This document shows positions 51,862 through 61,516 of a stretch of 64,000 nt of DNA, one piece after another; position 1 is the stretch's first letter, and every line of letters begins with the position of its first letter. Below the pieces are notes generated by a model. The model saw only the letters and a list, made by a program, of their open reading frames with translations. It had not been told where the DNA came from and searched no databases. The stretch is from UBA1370 sp964515115 (lineage in GTDB: Bacteria; Patescibacteriota; Microgenomatia; UBA1400; PJMF01). The translations under genes and the position numbers were made by a program. The stretch covers positions 1 to 64,000 of the forward strand of contig CAZESB010000002.1 in assembly GCA_964515115.1 (NCBI GenBank). Direction: 5' to 3'.

Positions 51862-53400
51862 CTACAATTCAATTTCAGTAATATTCCAGACCTGAAGACA
51901 GGGAGCATTAAAGGGGCGACAGTATTCAGCAAGCAGGTTTTCTTGAGGGAGCTTGAGGTTGAGTCGATGGCTGTTGACCACTAACCAAGCTCGGTCATAT
52001 TGAGTAGCTTTGGCTGCAAACTCGTCTGGAACGCCACTCACCGGTTGACCAATGCCGTCAATAGCGACATGAGGATAGCCGCCGTGAAAGTACATGAGCA
52101 AGCCATCGGGTAAAGTGCCAAAATATCCTTCTGTTGCTACCGCTATGCTGTTGTCTTGAGCTTCATTTTTGATCATGGTTGCCGTTTCTTTAATGCCATG
52201 ACCAGACGACCAGCTGGTTAGATACTGAGAAATATCCGCTTCTACTAGAGGAATTTTTTCCACATCGGTTAAGCTGTGAATCATGAAATTAAAACTGGCA
52301 GCAATAGTGTTGGCCAAAAGTAAGGCTACAACGACACCAATTAACAACTTAGTCTTAATTTTCTTGGCTGGTGAAGCTTTTTTTTCATCGAACCAAGAAT
52401 GGTAAAGAGCATCAAGTGTTGTTATGGCGGCTAAAGTGAAATAAAGAGCTGCTGGAAATAAATAACGAGGATAAACAACTTTGCCCAAAAGAGCGATTGG
52501 GACGCAAAAAACTACTCCGCTCCAAAACAGTACGTGAGTTCGTTCCCGCCGGTATGATAAAAACAAGCCAGCCAGCGCTAAAACCAGCAAACTCGGAGTC
52601 AGGTAAGCCATAAAGTAATTGATATAAGTGGGAGTATTCGGCAAAGTTTCCTGCCAAAAACCGTCCAGGAAAACTTCACTAAGCGGATACAAGAAATCTC
52701 CGCCCCGATTAAAAAGTTGACCAAAAGCCGGATGCAAAGCTAAAGTCGAAAACAAAAGCAAACCCATCATGGTTCCTAGGGCTACTGTTTTCAAGCCTTG
52801 AATCGACTTTTTCAAATCATTTAAGTGTTTGAGGATAACCGGAGCAAAAAAGGTTGGTGCTGCCAATATGGCCGGCAATTTGCTCCACAGCGCCAAACCA
52901 AAGCCCAAACCGATGATGACAGCAGTTTTTAATTGAAATTTTCCTCTTGAAGCTCTGATAGCACCCCAAAGGGCTAGCGACATACCTAGAGTTAAAATCC
53001 CATCCATTAAAGCCAGGCGGTGGTGAAAGTACCAAAAAGGCAAAATCGCCACCAGAAAAGTGCCTAAGTAAGCAATTTTTTGGTTGACCTTTAATTCCTT
53101 GAGAATGAGATAAATTAAAGGCAGTTGCAGCAGGCCTACCAGCACTGAAACCAATCGACCAGCAATCAGAGGATCACTGAAATATTTTAAAAATGGCACC
53201 ATCAGCCAAATAAACAGTGGCGTTTTACCATCATTGAGAGCAAAAAAGAGGTATCTGCCCGGGTCATCAATGATAATTTGCGCCCAACGAATATAAATGC
53301 CTTCATCGGCAAAAACCGGCAACAAATCCAAACTCATCAGGTGCGTTGCCAGGTAAAGCAACCCCAAAAGTCCTAAGCTGATGATTTCATTGCGACGCAT
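51862..53400 (-). CDS. GT39/PMT_2-like membrane glycosyltransferase
   Basis: This 512-residue protein has about eleven membrane helices and a C-terminal exported domain of about 130 residues. VFADEGIYIRWAQIII in the first loop and NDGKTPLFIWLMVPF supply the catalytic Asp and K-x-P-x-x-x-W-L motifs of PMT_2-type GT-C enzymes (the ArnT fold); HHRLALMDGIL is a further conserved loop. It would use a polyprenyl-phosphate sugar. It ends the second glycan block and lies 4 bp from the next gene. Confidence 0.8.
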   Translation of the reverse strand: MRRNEIISLGLLGLLYLATHLMSLDLLPVFADEGIYIRWAQIIIDDPGRYLFFALNDGKTPLFIWLMVPFLKYFSDPLIAGRLVSVLVGLLQLPLIYLILKELKVNQKIAYLGTFLVAILPFWYFHHRLALMDGILTLGMSLALWGAIRASRGKFQLKTAVIIGLGFGLALWSKLPAILAAPTFFAPVILKHLNDLKKSIQGLKTVALGTMMGLLLFSTLALHPAFGQLFNRGGDFLYPLSEVFLDGFWQETLPNTPTYINYFMAYLTPSLLVLALAGLFLSYRRERTHVLFWSGVVFCVPIALLGKVVYPRYLFPAALYFTLAAITTLDALYHSWFDEKKASPAKKIKTKLLIGVVVALLLANTIAASFNFMIHSLTDVEKIPLVEADISQYLTSWSSGHGIKETATMIKNEAQDNSIAVATEGYFGTLPDGLLMYFHGGYPHVAIDGIGQPVSGVPDEFAAKATQYDRAWLVVNSHRLNLKLPQENLLAEYCRPFNAPCLQVWNITEIEL

Positions 53401-53404
53401 AGCT

Positions 53405-54667
53405 TTATTCTACCAGTTTATGCTTAGTGAAACGGGAGTTGAGTTTAATGAGTAAATAAATTAGCGGCCCTATCCAAGTAATTATCTTCTGTTGCCAAAG
53501 AACGTCTGGAGTAAATCCTCCCTCGAGCAACCAAGGTAGGTAGCGCCACATTGAAGTAACAGAAAAAATTAAAATTAAAGTTTTTAGTAAATTGGTTTTG
53601 ACCAGTGGCAACCAAGGCAAAATCCACAGCAAATACCAGGGGTGAAACTGTTGCGAGCGAGCGGTGAAAAGCGGGATGAGTAATAAAATAGCGGCCAAAT
53701 CCGGAAAATAGGGGTAGATTTTGTCTAGAAATGATTTGAGCGTTGTCAGCAAAAAATCGCTGCGAGCTAGTTTAGTTTTTAAATACCAGATTAACGCGGC
53801 TGCGATAATCAGCGGAGCTAAAATCACGGTTGCCAGTTTAAGATAAATTGATACTCCCCAAAGCAATAAGCCCAACACTAAATATTTATAATTCGGCTTT
53901 TTTTGTTTTAAAGCCAAAATCAAGGCGCCCAAACCAGCAATAGCCGGAGCCATCATCCATAAGTCATTGTGCTGGTTGGCGCCCACCTCGATAATCAAAA
54001 GGGGGTTCAAAAATAGTGCTGCCAGCAGCCAAAGTTTTGGCTCTTTCCCCAACACCCTCAAGCTAAAAAAGCGAACAGCAAAAAAAGTGAACATGATACT
54101 GGCTAAAGCAAAAAGGCGGAAAGACAGCCAAGTTAAAAAGAACTTGCCCAGTCCTAAACTATAAGGTAGGAGTGACAACAGCGTCCAACCTCGACCATAC
54201 GGCGCGGGGGTGTGAGTGTTGTGCATAAATCTGGTCCAAAGATCGTTGGGGAACTCAATAGCAGTTTGGAGATGAGGATCCGCGCCGTACTCAATAATCA
54301 TTCTGGCATTAAAAATATAATTAAAAACATCGTGAGAAAGAGCATTATATGAAAACATCAATGGTGAGATAAGTAAAAGGTAGAGAATAATTTGCCGATG
54401 AAGCGGAATTTTTCGTTGAACTGCCAGCAAAGATTTAACTAAAGCAAAATAAACAACAAATAAAAGAGTAATTAAAAACAAATAACCGGCGGCCAAAAAT
54501 TGCCTGTTTTCAAAAAAAACCCGCCACATTGTTTGTTGAAATTGCCAATACGTCGGCTGATTTAACAAAACCAAATTAGGATCAGTCAGCGAATAAGAAA
54601 AAAGGCTGAAAAAAACTAAAATAAGAAAATATAAAAATCCGTACTTAGTGACTTTTGTCATTCTCAT
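53405..54667 (-). CDS. GT-C membrane mannosyltransferase-like protein (GT87-like)
   Basis: This 420-residue protein has about eleven membrane helices. LSHDVFNYIFNARMIIEYGADPH in the first big loop, HNTHTPAPYGRGW, and GANQHNDLWM in a later loop recall the GT87/polyprenol-phosphate mannose-dependent transferases of actinobacteria. The start (54667 or 54661) lies inside the upstream GT2 gene, giving a 17-23 bp overlap and translational coupling. The donor is probably the polyprenyl-phosphate sugar made by the GT2 at 54645 or 56991; this pairing is inference. Confidence 0.76.
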   Translation of the reverse strand: MRMTKVTKYGFLYFLILVFFSLFSYSLTDPNLVLLNQPTYWQFQQTMWRVFFENRQFLAAGYLFLITLLFVVYFALVKSLLAVQRKIPLHRQIILYLLLISPLMFSYNALSHDVFNYIFNARMIIEYGADPHLQTAIEFPNDLWTRFMHNTHTPAPYGRGWTLLSLLPYSLGLGKFFLTWLSFRLFALASIMFTFFAVRFFSLRVLGKEPKLWLLAALFLNPLLIIEVGANQHNDLWMMAPAIAGLGALILALKQKKPNYKYLVLGLLLWGVSIYLKLATVILAPLIIAAALIWYLKTKLARSDFLLTTLKSFLDKIYPYFPDLAAILLLIPLFTARSQQFHPWYLLWILPWLPLVKTNLLKTLILIFSVTSMWRYLPWLLEGGFTPDVLWQQKIITWIGPLIYLLIKLNSRFTKHKLVE

Positions 54668-55415
54668 GATATTTGCCGGATATATCAGCAATTCTAATCC
54701 GCATAATGTCGCGCAGCATCCGCACCGAATCTTTAATCGGACTGACTCGGTCGGTTTCGTTGTGTTTCCAGAAAATCGGTACTTCGCGGATTTTGTAATT
54801 AAATTTCCTGGCCAGATAAAGTAACTCTACATCAAAAGCACCAGTGAAAGCATCTTTACGTTCTTTTTGACCACCGTAAATATAAAGGCTGTTAAAAAGT
54901 TTTTCGGTAGCGGCTGCAGAAAACAGTTTAAAACCGCACTGAGTGTCCAAAAATCCAGGCACCGCCAAAATTTGCACCAAAATGTTGAAGCCTCGACCCA
55001 TTAAATGCCGGTGAAAGGGTTCTTTGTCACGCTTAGCGCCGATCATTTCTCTGGAGCCAATGACCACATCAAAGCCGCGCTCGGCGTAATCAAGTAAGTT
55101 TTCTACTTCGCTAATGGGTGTCGATTGGTCAAAATCAGTGAAAAGCCGCCATTGTCCCGATGCCGCCAGCATCCCCGCTTTAACCGTAGGCGCTTTGCCC
55201 GCGTGAACATTGGCTTGGACTTTAATGTTGGGTTGGTCTTTGGCAAATTTGCGCAGCGCTTCTAGCGTCCCATCGGTTGAGCCGTCATCGCTCAAAATGA
55301 TTTCCCACTGATAATTTTGCTGCCGCAAATAATCTAAAACTTCATTTAAAACCCCTCTTTCCAGGTTGGGTTTTTCGTTATAAGACGGGATCACCACAGA
55401 CAGATAAGGATTCAT
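54645..55415 (-). CDS. Polyprenyl-phosphate glycosyltransferase (ALG5-like GT2)
   Basis: This 256-residue GT2 enzyme has LSVVIPSYNEKPNLERGVLNE, LSDDGSTDGT, and LFTDFDQSTPISEVENLL, the FTD-D-x-STP form that marks dolichyl-phosphate beta-glucosyltransferase ALG5 relatives. DTQCGFKLFS is the ALG5/DPM1 cysteine loop. It would load a sugar onto polyprenyl phosphate for the GT-C proteins next door. The ATG at 55415 is chosen because the in-frame ATG at 55427 lies inside the -10 box TATGAT that sits 7 bp upstream of 55415. Confidence 0.87.
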   Translation of the reverse strand: MNPYLSVVIPSYNEKPNLERGVLNEVLDYLRQQNYQWEIILSDDGSTDGTLEALRKFAKDQPNIKVQANVHAGKAPTVKAGMLAASGQWRLFTDFDQSTPISEVENLLDYAERGFDVVIGSREMIGAKRDKEPFHRHLMGRGFNILVQILAVPGFLDTQCGFKLFSAAATEKLFNSLYIYGGQKERKDAFTGAFDVELLYLARKFNYKIREVPIFWKHNETDRVSPIKDSVRMLRDIMRIRIADISGKYHENDKSH

Positions 55416-55422
55416 GTTTTTT

Positions 55423-55428
55423 ATCATA
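55423..55428 (-). promoter_or_regulatory. Putative -10 box before the ALG5-like gene
   Basis: TATGAT ends 7 bp before the ATG at 55415. An alternative ATG at 55427 is part of this hexamer, so the two readings exclude one another. Confidence 0.4.
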
Positions 55429-55439
55429 CACTATATGCA

Positions 55440-56984
55440 CTACTTTGCTTCTAGTACGTAAATGTCCGGACCGTCTTCAACTTGATAAATTTCAACCGGC
55501 TGTTTGTTGGGAAAAATTTGAATTTCGTAGATAGGTAGATTAACTGCGTCCTCGGCTATTTTTTGTTCATTAATAATAAATAATTTGCTAATTTCCACCG
55601 GTCGTTCGGGATTGATCGGCTCCTTGCCCTTTTTAGTGGTCAAAAAGTAGCGATAGTTCTGGCCATATAAATCTTGAGTTTCGGAAAGCAGAACAATGTT
55701 GTAACTTTCTCCTGGTTCTACTCTTTCGGCAATGGTGTCGGCAGTTCTGCTGATGTCACTAATTTTCCAGCCAGCATCTTGAAAAGGCATAGTCTTGAGA
55801 TTGTAGGTCAAAAACATCAGCATCACAGCTGAAAAAATGCTCCAGCCTAAGTATTTATTGAGCTTGATGAAATAATCAGAGAGCAAACCAAAAAAAAGAA
55901 AAACCGCGGGAAAAATAAAGGAAATGTAGTGAATGTAGACATTGCCGTTATAAAAAGTCAGACCGAAAATAGTAATGACAATGTAAATTAAAAGAATGAG
56001 GGCCGGTGCCAGTTTTTTTGATTTTTTATTTTTAATGAACCAAAAAACGCTAGCTGTTGTAATCGCTATCAAAGCAACGGTTCTGGCTTTCACTGAACCA
56101 AAATAAGTGCTCAATAACACTAGAGTAGCTCGGCTACGAAAATCCCGGGCAATGTCGATGACTTTAGCTATCATGCCGGGTGGGCGGCTGGCTTCAAAAG
56201 CTTCCTCGGCGATAAATAAGTTTTGGAAGGCCTGAAAGTTCAGCCAATTGTTTTTAAGATCAAATAAAAAGAGGGGCAGAAAAAATAATAAAACAATGGC
56301 AGCACCACCAATAGTGTGAAGGAGCATTTTTTTAAGTGGTTTTTTTTGGCGGATTTTTTGGATAAGAGAGATTAACCAAACAACACCAATTGTTCCTCCG
56401 GCCAATAAAGCCACATAATGGAGTTGGAGGAGGAGGCTAAACATGGTGGCAGCTGCCAACCAGTAAACTGAGTTTTTCTTCCAAGCAAGGTAGATGAAAT
56501 AGATCATCAGCATTGAAGGCAGCGGCGCTGGGTTGGGATTCCAGCTGAATCTGGAATAGGTCACGACGGCGCTGGAAAAAGTAAACATTAAAGTCGCCGC
56601 CAGCGCCGCCCTCTCACCCAACAACTTCTTACCCACCCAATACAAAACTCCAATCGTCACTGTTCCCAAAATTGCTACAGCGTAAATCGGCCCCATCGGA
56701 CTGGGATAACTCAACCACAAAAAAGGCAGCATGAAATAATAATAAAGCGGCCCCAAATACATGTTGCCAACACTAGTCACCGGACCAATGAAAACCAAAT
56801 CTCTCTCTTTGAAAATGCGCGACACTACCATCGAGTCTCTGCCCTGATCACCTAAAAATTGTTGAGAGTCCTCAAGGTTATACAACCTCAGAAAGGCACC
56901 TATCACCACCAGAACGACAGCTAACCAATCATAAAGGGTGAAGCCAGAAACTATTTTTCTGACTCTCAGAAAATATTTCTGCAT
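55440..56984 (-). CDS. GT39/PMT_2-like membrane glycosyltransferase
   Basis: This 514-residue protein has about twelve membrane helices and an exported C-terminal part of about 100 residues. QQFLGDQGRDSMVVSRI in the first loop has the catalytic acidic pair, and SVGNMYLGPLYYYFMLPFLWL is the second conserved block; TYSRFSWNPNPAP is also typical. Same layout as the protein at 23053. It would be a GT-C enzyme using a polyprenyl-phosphate sugar. It is 6 bp downstream of the Dpm1-GtrA gene, a likely source of its donor. Confidence 0.8.
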   Translation of the reverse strand: MQKYFLRVRKIVSGFTLYDWLAVVLVVIGAFLRLYNLEDSQQFLGDQGRDSMVVSRIFKERDLVFIGPVTSVGNMYLGPLYYYFMLPFLWLSYPSPMGPIYAVAILGTVTIGVLYWVGKKLLGERAALAATLMFTFSSAVVTYSRFSWNPNPAPLPSMLMIYFIYLAWKKNSVYWLAAATMFSLLLQLHYVALLAGGTIGVVWLISLIQKIRQKKPLKKMLLHTIGGAAIVLLFFLPLFLFDLKNNWLNFQAFQNLFIAEEAFEASRPPGMIAKVIDIARDFRSRATLVLLSTYFGSVKARTVALIAITTASVFWFIKNKKSKKLAPALILLIYIVITIFGLTFYNGNVYIHYISFIFPAVFLFFGLLSDYFIKLNKYLGWSIFSAVMLMFLTYNLKTMPFQDAGWKISDISRTADTIAERVEPGESYNIVLLSETQDLYGQNYRYFLTTKKGKEPINPERPVEISKLFIINEQKIAEDAVNLPIYEIQIFPNKQPVEIYQVEDGPDIYVLEAK

Positions 56985-56990
56985 ATGCCG

Positions 56991-58178
56991 TTATTTTTTC
57001 TTTTTCCAAATAAAAGTGGTGTAAGCAAAAAAGTTCCACATCATGCCCAACAAAATACCGGTTACCACATAGACTAATCCCGTATCTATAGTGATGCCTA
57101 GAATCGGCAAAGCAAACAAATCAAACAAACCAAAAGTAAACTCGCCCAGACCGGCAACCAACAACTGAATGCCTAACGAACCCATCGAAGTGAGATTGAA
57201 CTGCAAAAACTTGCCGGGTATTTGTGCTGCCTTCAATTTTCTGTCTGCGAAAGTCCAAATATTGTTGAAAGTAAAGTTGGAGATAATCGCGGTTTCAATA
57301 CTCAAAAGTGTGGCAAACAAATAGCTAGTAATCACTAAAAACTGAAAATCGGGCAAAAGCGCCCGATACAGTTGCAGTGAGGTCAGCTGAACAAGAGCGC
57401 CAACCCCGCCCACTACCAAAAATTTGAAAACTTCACTGCGTAAAAACTGTCTAATTCTCACTTTAAAAATATATAACAAAGTGTTTTTAATATATTCCGG
57501 ACCAATTTTTGATTCTCCGATCGTCCTATCAACAAACATAAAAGGTACCTCCTTTACAATAAATCCATTTTGTATCGCCTGATGTAAAAAGCCTATTTGA
57601 AAGGTATAGCCGCTAAATTGTTCACTGTGAAGCTGCGGGTGCACTCGCTCATAAACTGCTTTGGTTAAAGCTCGATAACCGGTGGTCCAATCGCGAATGC
57701 TGAAGTTAGTTAAAACTGCAGCAATAGTTAGGTTGCCAAAAATGCTCAGAAATTTACGGTGCCAGCCCCAATTTTTAGGAATGCTGCCACCCGGAATATA
57801 ACGAGAACCCAAAACCATATCCGCACCTTTTTCTAGTTCCGCCAAAAAAATCGGAATTTTAGTAGGATCATGGGAAAGATCAGCGTCAAATTCAAAGACT
57901 GCATCAGCTTTTAAAACACTGAAAGCTTGAGCCATGCCTTTTAAATAGGCTCCGCCCAGACCGGACTTATTTTGATTTTTTAACAGGTGAACATTTTTAT
58001 TTTTCCGGGCAAAATCCTCTACCACCTCATAAGTTTTGTCCGGAGAGGTATCATCAACCACCAAAATCGACATTCGCCAGTTTTTGATCGTAGCAAAGAC
58101 TGCCAAAAGTTTGGGAATGACCAACTTAATATTTTCACGCTCATTGTAAGTGGGAATGATCACTACGGCATGCTTCAT
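56991..58178 (-). CDS. Dpm1-GtrA fusion: polyprenyl-phosphate mannose synthase plus membrane domain
   Basis: This is a 395-residue fusion. Residues 1-240 are a DPM1-type GT2 (VVIIPTYNERENIKL, LVVDDTSPDKT, EFDADLSHDP, LGSRYIPGGS, DWTTGYRAL). Residues 250-395 are four membrane helices of the GtrA family (FLVVGGVGALVQL). Such fusions are known in archaea and some bacteria (for example Pyrococcus DPMS) and let the enzyme make and release polyprenyl-phosphate sugar at the membrane. The start overlaps the gmd stop by 4 bp. It probably uses GDP-mannose, or possibly another GDP-sugar. Confidence 0.9.
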   Translation of the reverse strand: MKHAVVIIPTYNERENIKLVIPKLLAVFATIKNWRMSILVVDDTSPDKTYEVVEDFARKNKNVHLLKNQNKSGLGGAYLKGMAQAFSVLKADAVFEFDADLSHDPTKIPIFLAELEKGADMVLGSRYIPGGSIPKNWGWHRKFLSIFGNLTIAAVLTNFSIRDWTTGYRALTKAVYERVHPQLHSEQFSGYTFQIGFLHQAIQNGFIVKEVPFMFVDRTIGESKIGPEYIKNTLLYIFKVRIRQFLRSEVFKFLVVGGVGALVQLTSLQLYRALLPDFQFLVITSYLFATLLSIETAIISNFTFNNIWTFADRKLKAAQIPGKFLQFNLTSMGSLGIQLLVAGLGEFTFGLFDLFALPILGITIDTGLVYVVTGILLGMMWNFFAYTTFIWKKKK

Positions 58179-59152
58179 TCAGACCTTTTGCCTTCTTTTT
58201 TGATCTCGGCTTCCACCATTAAGTTCACCAACTCTTCAAAAGTAACCGTTGGACGCCAACCGAGTTTTTCTTTGGCCTTAGTAGCATCTCCTACTAATAA
58301 ATCCACCTCCGCCGGACGATCAAACTCCGGATTATGCCGGTAATAATTCTCCCAATTTTCCAGCCCCGCAGCTTGGCAAGCTAGATCTAAAAACTCGCGC
58401 ACAGAGTGAGTTTCTCCGGTAGCAATGACATAATCTTCTGGTTCATCTTGCTGCAACATCAACCACATGGCTTCAACATAATCTTTGGCGTAGCCCCAGT
58501 CTCTTTTCGCTTCAAGATTACCAAGTTCTACAAATTGTTGCTTGCCTAATTTGATTCTAGCAACGGCATTAGCAATCTTTCTGGTGACAAACTCCAAACC
58601 TCGACGAGGAGATTCATGATTAAACAAAATGCCCGAAACGGCGAACATGTCAAAAGATTCTCGATAATTAACCGTGATCCAGTGGCCATAAACTTTAGCC
58701 ACGCCGTAAGGTGAGCGCGGATAAAAAGGCGTGTTTTCATTTTGCGGCACTTCCCGCACCTTGCCAAACATCTCACTCGAGCTGGCTTGGTAAAATTTCG
58801 CCTGAGGACAAACCAGTTTCATGGCGTCCAAAACTCTGGTTACACCAATGGCAGTAAATTCTCCGGTTAAAACCGGCTGAGACCAGCTGGCTTTGACAAA
58901 AGACTGAGCAGCTAAATTATAAATTTCGTCCGGCTGAATCTCTTTCAAGGCATGAGTAATTGAGTGCTGATCAACCAAATCTCCTGAAACCAACTCCAAG
59001 TTTTCATTATGAATAATGTGTTGAATCCTGGCAAAATTTTGCGTGCTGGTTCTTCTGGTCATCCCGTAAACTCGGTAACCTTTGTCCAACAAAAATTCTG
59101 CCAAATACGATCCATCTTGTCCGGTAATGCCGGTAATAAAAGCTTTTTTCAT
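58175..59152 (-). CDS. gmd: GDP-mannose 4,6-dehydratase
   Basis: This 325-residue extended SDR converts GDP-mannose to GDP-4-keto-6-deoxymannose. GITGQDGSYLAEFLL is the Gmd-specific NAD loop, ASSSEMFGKV, YPRSPYGVAK (YxxxK) and FNHESPRRG are further signature blocks. The Rmd reductase gene lies 22 bp upstream on the same strand and the Dpm1-GtrA gene follows by ATGA overlap. Slightly shorter than E. coli Gmd (373 residues), as is common in the bacterial short class. The intermediate could also feed fucose synthesis, but no fcl gene is seen here. Confidence 0.94.
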   Translation of the reverse strand: MKKAFITGITGQDGSYLAEFLLDKGYRVYGMTRRTSTQNFARIQHIIHNENLELVSGDLVDQHSITHALKEIQPDEIYNLAAQSFVKASWSQPVLTGEFTAIGVTRVLDAMKLVCPQAKFYQASSSEMFGKVREVPQNENTPFYPRSPYGVAKVYGHWITVNYRESFDMFAVSGILFNHESPRRGLEFVTRKIANAVARIKLGKQQFVELGNLEAKRDWGYAKDYVEAMWLMLQQDEPEDYVIATGETHSVREFLDLACQAAGLENWENYYRHNPEFDRPAEVDLLVGDATKAKEKLGWRPTVTFEELVNLMVEAEIKKEGKRSE

Positions 59153-59174
59153 ATTTTTAGTTTTTTTAATTACT

Positions 59175-60131
59175 TTAATTATTACTATTATTTCTCAGAC
59201 TTTGAAACACCCGAGCCAGAGTTTCGTCCAAAGAGAGGCGCGGCTGCCAACCCAGTTGCTTAATTTTACTGGGATCGGCCACCATTTCCGGAATGTCGGC
59301 CGGTCGCATTCTGCTCTGATCTTCTTCAACCACAACTTCAGTTTTAGCCAAAGCTCTGATTTTTCCCAACAGTTCTGCCATACTGATACCCTGGCCACTG
59401 CCGATGTTATAAACTGCCAGCGGCAAACCCTTTTCCATCACCGTGATATAAGCGCGGACCATATCTTTAACATCGGTAAAATCACGCACTGAAGTGAGAT
59501 TGCCCACTCTCAGCACATCTTGTTTGCCATTTTCAATATCGACAACTTGGCTAATGAAAGCTGGCACTACAAAATCAGTGGTTTGTCTCTCGCCAATATG
59601 ATTGAAAGGCCTAACTCGCAAAACTTGCAGGTTGAAAGATTTACCAAAAGAATAGCCCAGCAAATCTTGCGTCACTTTGGAAACGGCGTAAGGATTAACT
59701 GGCCGCAAAGGATGTTCTTCGTTGATGGGCAGCTCATTGGGTGACTCACTAACACCATATTCTTCCGCGGAACCGACAATTAAAACTCTGGCACTAGGAC
59801 AATACTGCCTGACTGCTTCAAGAACATTGATTTGCAAGGTGACGTTGTTTTGGAAAACCTCACTGGCTCTAGCAAAACTTTCACCCACGAAAGCAAAAGA
59901 GGCCAAATGATAAAGTTGATCGGGTTGAATTTCTTTGATGAGAGCGGAGGTAGCGGCCGCATCGGTTAGATCAAGTTGGTGAAAATGGTGTTCAGGCAGA
60001 AGATGTTGTAGTTCTGCCGGCACTGGACTATAAGAGGTGGCGTGAATGTCTTCATAGCCTTCAGCCAACAAGGCTTCGAGCAAATGAGAGCCGGCAAAGC
60101 CGGTGCCGCCAGTAACTAATATTCTTGTCAT
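59175..60131 (-). CDS. rmd: GDP-6-deoxy-D-mannose reductase (Rmd)
   Basis: This 318-residue SDR reduces GDP-4-keto-6-deoxymannose to GDP-D-rhamnose. GGTGFAGSHLLEALL is the nucleotide loop, VGSAEEYG and NPYAVSKVTQDLL hold the catalytic Ser/Thr and YxxxK, and RPFNHIGERQTTDFVVP is the family-specific region. Its partner gmd lies just downstream. Together they mean that D-rhamnose, in addition to the L-rhamnose made by RmlBCD, is available to the local transferases. It is 9 bp downstream of ugd. Confidence 0.92.
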   Translation of the reverse strand: MTRILVTGGTGFAGSHLLEALLAEGYEDIHATSYSPVPAELQHLLPEHHFHQLDLTDAAATSALIKEIQPDQLYHLASFAFVGESFARASEVFQNNVTLQINVLEAVRQYCPSARVLIVGSAEEYGVSESPNELPINEEHPLRPVNPYAVSKVTQDLLGYSFGKSFNLQVLRVRPFNHIGERQTTDFVVPAFISQVVDIENGKQDVLRVGNLTSVRDFTDVKDMVRAYITVMEKGLPLAVYNIGSGQGISMAELLGKIRALAKTEVVVEEDQSRMRPADIPEMVADPSKIKQLGWQPRLSLDETLARVFQSLRNNSNN

Positions 60132-60140
60132 TTTATTTTC

Positions 60141-61433
60141 CTATCTCCCTATGCCCAGATAATTAAAGCCTGCACTTGCTACTTCAGAGCGATCAAGTTG
60201 GTTGCGAGCGTCAATTACCCATTGGGTTTTACCTTCCACTCTCACCGAGGGCAAATCAAAACCAACAATCTCTGGCCACTCGATCAGGTAAAAAATAATG
60301 TCGGCGTCTGAGGCGGCGGTTGCAATAGTACGGTGAAAAGTTAAGTTTTTTTGGCCAGCAAAAAGGTTTTTGGCGGCCGATAAAGCTTTGGGGTCATAAC
60401 CGGCTACAGTCGCGCCTTCTTTTAATAACCAAGGAATGACTTTGGTGCTGGGAGCTTCTCTCATGTCGTCGGTGTTTGGCTTGAAAGCCAGTCCCAGAAC
60501 TGCAGCTTTTTTGCCCTTAAATCCACCTATTTCATTTTTAATTTTATCTAAAATTTTAGGAATTCTTAGCTCATTCAACTCGTTAACCTTATTGAGTAAA
60601 TTCTGTTCCAGACCTACTTCTCGAGAATAAAATGACAGTTCTCTCACATCCTTGGGGAAACAGGAGCCACCATAACCAAACCCAGGATACCAATAATGAC
60701 TACCGATGCGCTTGTCAAAACCGATGCCTCTGATGACATCTTCGATATCAGCACTGTTGTGCTCACATAGATCGGCGATATCATTAATAAAAGTAATCCT
60801 GGTAGCTAAATAAGCGTTGGCAGCGTACTTGGCCATTTGTGCTGATTCAGGACTCATTCTCACCACCGGAGCCTGAAGAGGAGCGTGCAGTTCTTCCAGG
60901 CGTGCAAAAACTTCCTCTTCAACCGCGCCCAAAACCACTCGGTCCGGGTGTAAAGTGTCAGCCACGGCGCTGCCTTCTTTGAGAAATTCAGGTACGGAGG
61001 CTAAGTAAAATTTGGTCTTGGTCAATTTTTTAATCTCAGCTTGAACCAGATCAAGCGTACCCGGAGGCACAGTCGATTTCACTACCACAATCGCTTTTTC
61101 TTTGATAAACGGCGCTAAAGACTCGGTAGCAGCGCTGACGTAAGACAAATCAGCTTTACCTTCCGGCGTAGACGGGGTGCCAACAGCGATAATAATCACT
61201 TCGGCATTTTCAATAGCTTTTTTATAATTAGTAGTAAAACTCAACCTGCCTGCCCCAACTTCCCGAAGCAGCAGCTCCGATAAGCCTGGTTCATAAAACG
61301 GAACCTCGCCTTTTTCCAAAGCCAAAACCTTATTTTCGTCGATATCAAGGCCAATCACTTTATTGCCAAAAGAAGAAAAAACTGCCGCCGACACCACTCC
61401 CACAAAACCGGTTCCAATAATCGCTAAGTTCAT
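60141..61433 (-). CDS. ugd: UDP-glucose 6-dehydrogenase
   Basis: This 430-residue enzyme oxidises UDP-glucose to UDP-glucuronate with two NAD. GTGFVG (7-12) is the nucleotide loop, VVKSTVPPGT and VPEFLKEGSAV lie at the domain interface, and C258 in GYGGSCFPKD is the catalytic cysteine; K202 in MAKYAANAYLA and N206 are also conserved. Product use: substrate of the UDP-glucuronate 4-epimerase at 16124. It heads the ugd-rmd-gmd-Dpm1 group, with a promoter overlapping the end of the dacA-like gene and a TAAAGG ten bases before the ATG. Confidence 0.95.
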   Translation of the reverse strand: MNLAIIGTGFVGVVSAAVFSSFGNKVIGLDIDENKVLALEKGEVPFYEPGLSELLLREVGAGRLSFTTNYKKAIENAEVIIIAVGTPSTPEGKADLSYVSAATESLAPFIKEKAIVVVKSTVPPGTLDLVQAEIKKLTKTKFYLASVPEFLKEGSAVADTLHPDRVVLGAVEEEVFARLEELHAPLQAPVVRMSPESAQMAKYAANAYLATRITFINDIADLCEHNSADIEDVIRGIGFDKRIGSHYWYPGFGYGGSCFPKDVRELSFYSREVGLEQNLLNKVNELNELRIPKILDKIKNEIGGFKGKKAAVLGLAFKPNTDDMREAPSTKVIPWLLKEGATVAGYDPKALSAAKNLFAGQKNLTFHRTIATAASDADIIFYLIEWPEIVGFDLPSVRVEGKTQWVIDARNQLDRSEVASAGFNYLGIGR

Positions 61434-61486
61434 AATTCAGGCGCCTTTAATTCGCACTTGCTGGTACTTGAGCAGACAATAGAGTG

Positions 61487-61516
61487 AGTATAGCATTACT
61501 TAGTTGAAGTCTTCAA
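61487..61516 (-). promoter_or_regulatory. Promoter of the ugd-rmd-gmd group
   Basis: TTGAAG (61511-61516) and extended -10 TGCTATACT (61487-61495, hexamer 61487-61492) are separated by 18 bp. The start would be about 47 bases upstream of the ATG, so this is a leadered promoter. Confidence 0.5.
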
